Made by a program: the position numbers and the translations under genes
The notes under the pieces: generated by a model
Told to the model about the DNA's origin: nothing
The model's database searches: none
What the model saw: only the letters and a program-made list of their open reading frames with translations
Shown: piece by piece, positions 63,737-64,000 of the stretch
How positions within the stretch are numbered: the first letter of the stretch is position 1
How the letters are laid out: every line of letters starts with the position of its first letter
NCBI RefSeq assembly: GCF_025755255.1
Contig: NZ_JALIEB010000018.1
Coordinates: forward strand, 1 to 64,000
DNA from: Roseobacter sinensis
GTDB taxonomy: Bacteria > Pseudomonadota > Alphaproteobacteria > Rhodobacterales > Rhodobacteraceae
Direction: 5' to 3'
DNA length: 64,000 nucleotides

Positions 63737-64000
<264 letters not shown>

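Overview
The window looks like a chromosome segment of a marine alphaproteobacterium of the Rhodobacteraceae (Roseobacter group). Reasons: high G+C coding DNA; the hisS-hisZ-hisG block with divergent slyX; a DUF1489 protein; an adenosylcobalamin-dependent ribonucleotide reductase; a form I CO dehydrogenase operon; a cysteate sulfo-lyase-like gene; and several copies of a short dispersed repeat that I associate with this family. No rRNA, tRNA, CRISPR array or phage was seen. The only insertion sequence is a fragment at the left edge.

Layout. 1-5.4 kb: the 3' end of an IS5-family element, a terminator hairpin, a large PAS-containing chemoreceptor, about 1 kb of apparently decayed DNA with a CAGCCG microsatellite, and a tandem-GNAT protein. 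5.4-14.6 kb (minus strand): one operon for purine salvage and catabolism, xdhA-xdhB-xdhC followed by an ABC importer (ATPase, two permeases, BMP-type binding protein). 14.8-25 kb: housekeeping genes dnaE, slyX, hisS-hisZ-hisG, DUF1489 and class II nrdJ, the last with inverted DnaA boxes in its leader. 25.1-30.8 kb: a TetR repressor with its operator, an RND efflux pair, and a YdjC-type deacetylase.

31-39.4 kb (plus strand) is the least ordinary region. A type I secretion ATPase and its membrane fusion protein are followed, with overlapping or nearly abutting genes, by a GNAT protein of phage-virion type, an 816-residue Ser/Thr-rich protein with eight copies of an (S/T)RxxASR(Y/F)TS repeat and a glycine-rich hydrophobic C-terminal segment, two tandem paralogues of about 195 residues, and a small membrane protein. 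I infer a self-contained secretion (possibly toxin/immunity) locus that I cannot match to a described system. It ends against a convergent purC-like gene.

39.4-48.5 kb: a purC-like gene, SbmA/BacA transporter, HugZ-like protein, lipoprotein, Nudix hydrolase, a membrane-fused alpha/beta hydrolase, cupin, flavin monooxygenase and AraC regulator. 48.5-57 kb (minus strand): the CO oxidation operon coxC-M-S-L-D-E-F-G, with a direct repeat of 21-bp period just before coxM that fits LytTR binding by CoxC. 57-63.6 kb: a LysR regulator divergent from a cysteate sulfo-lyase-like gene, a ProU-type ABC importer and an alpha/beta hydrolase, probably a sulfonate or betaine uptake and degradation unit. The window ends inside katG (minus strand, C-terminal part only).
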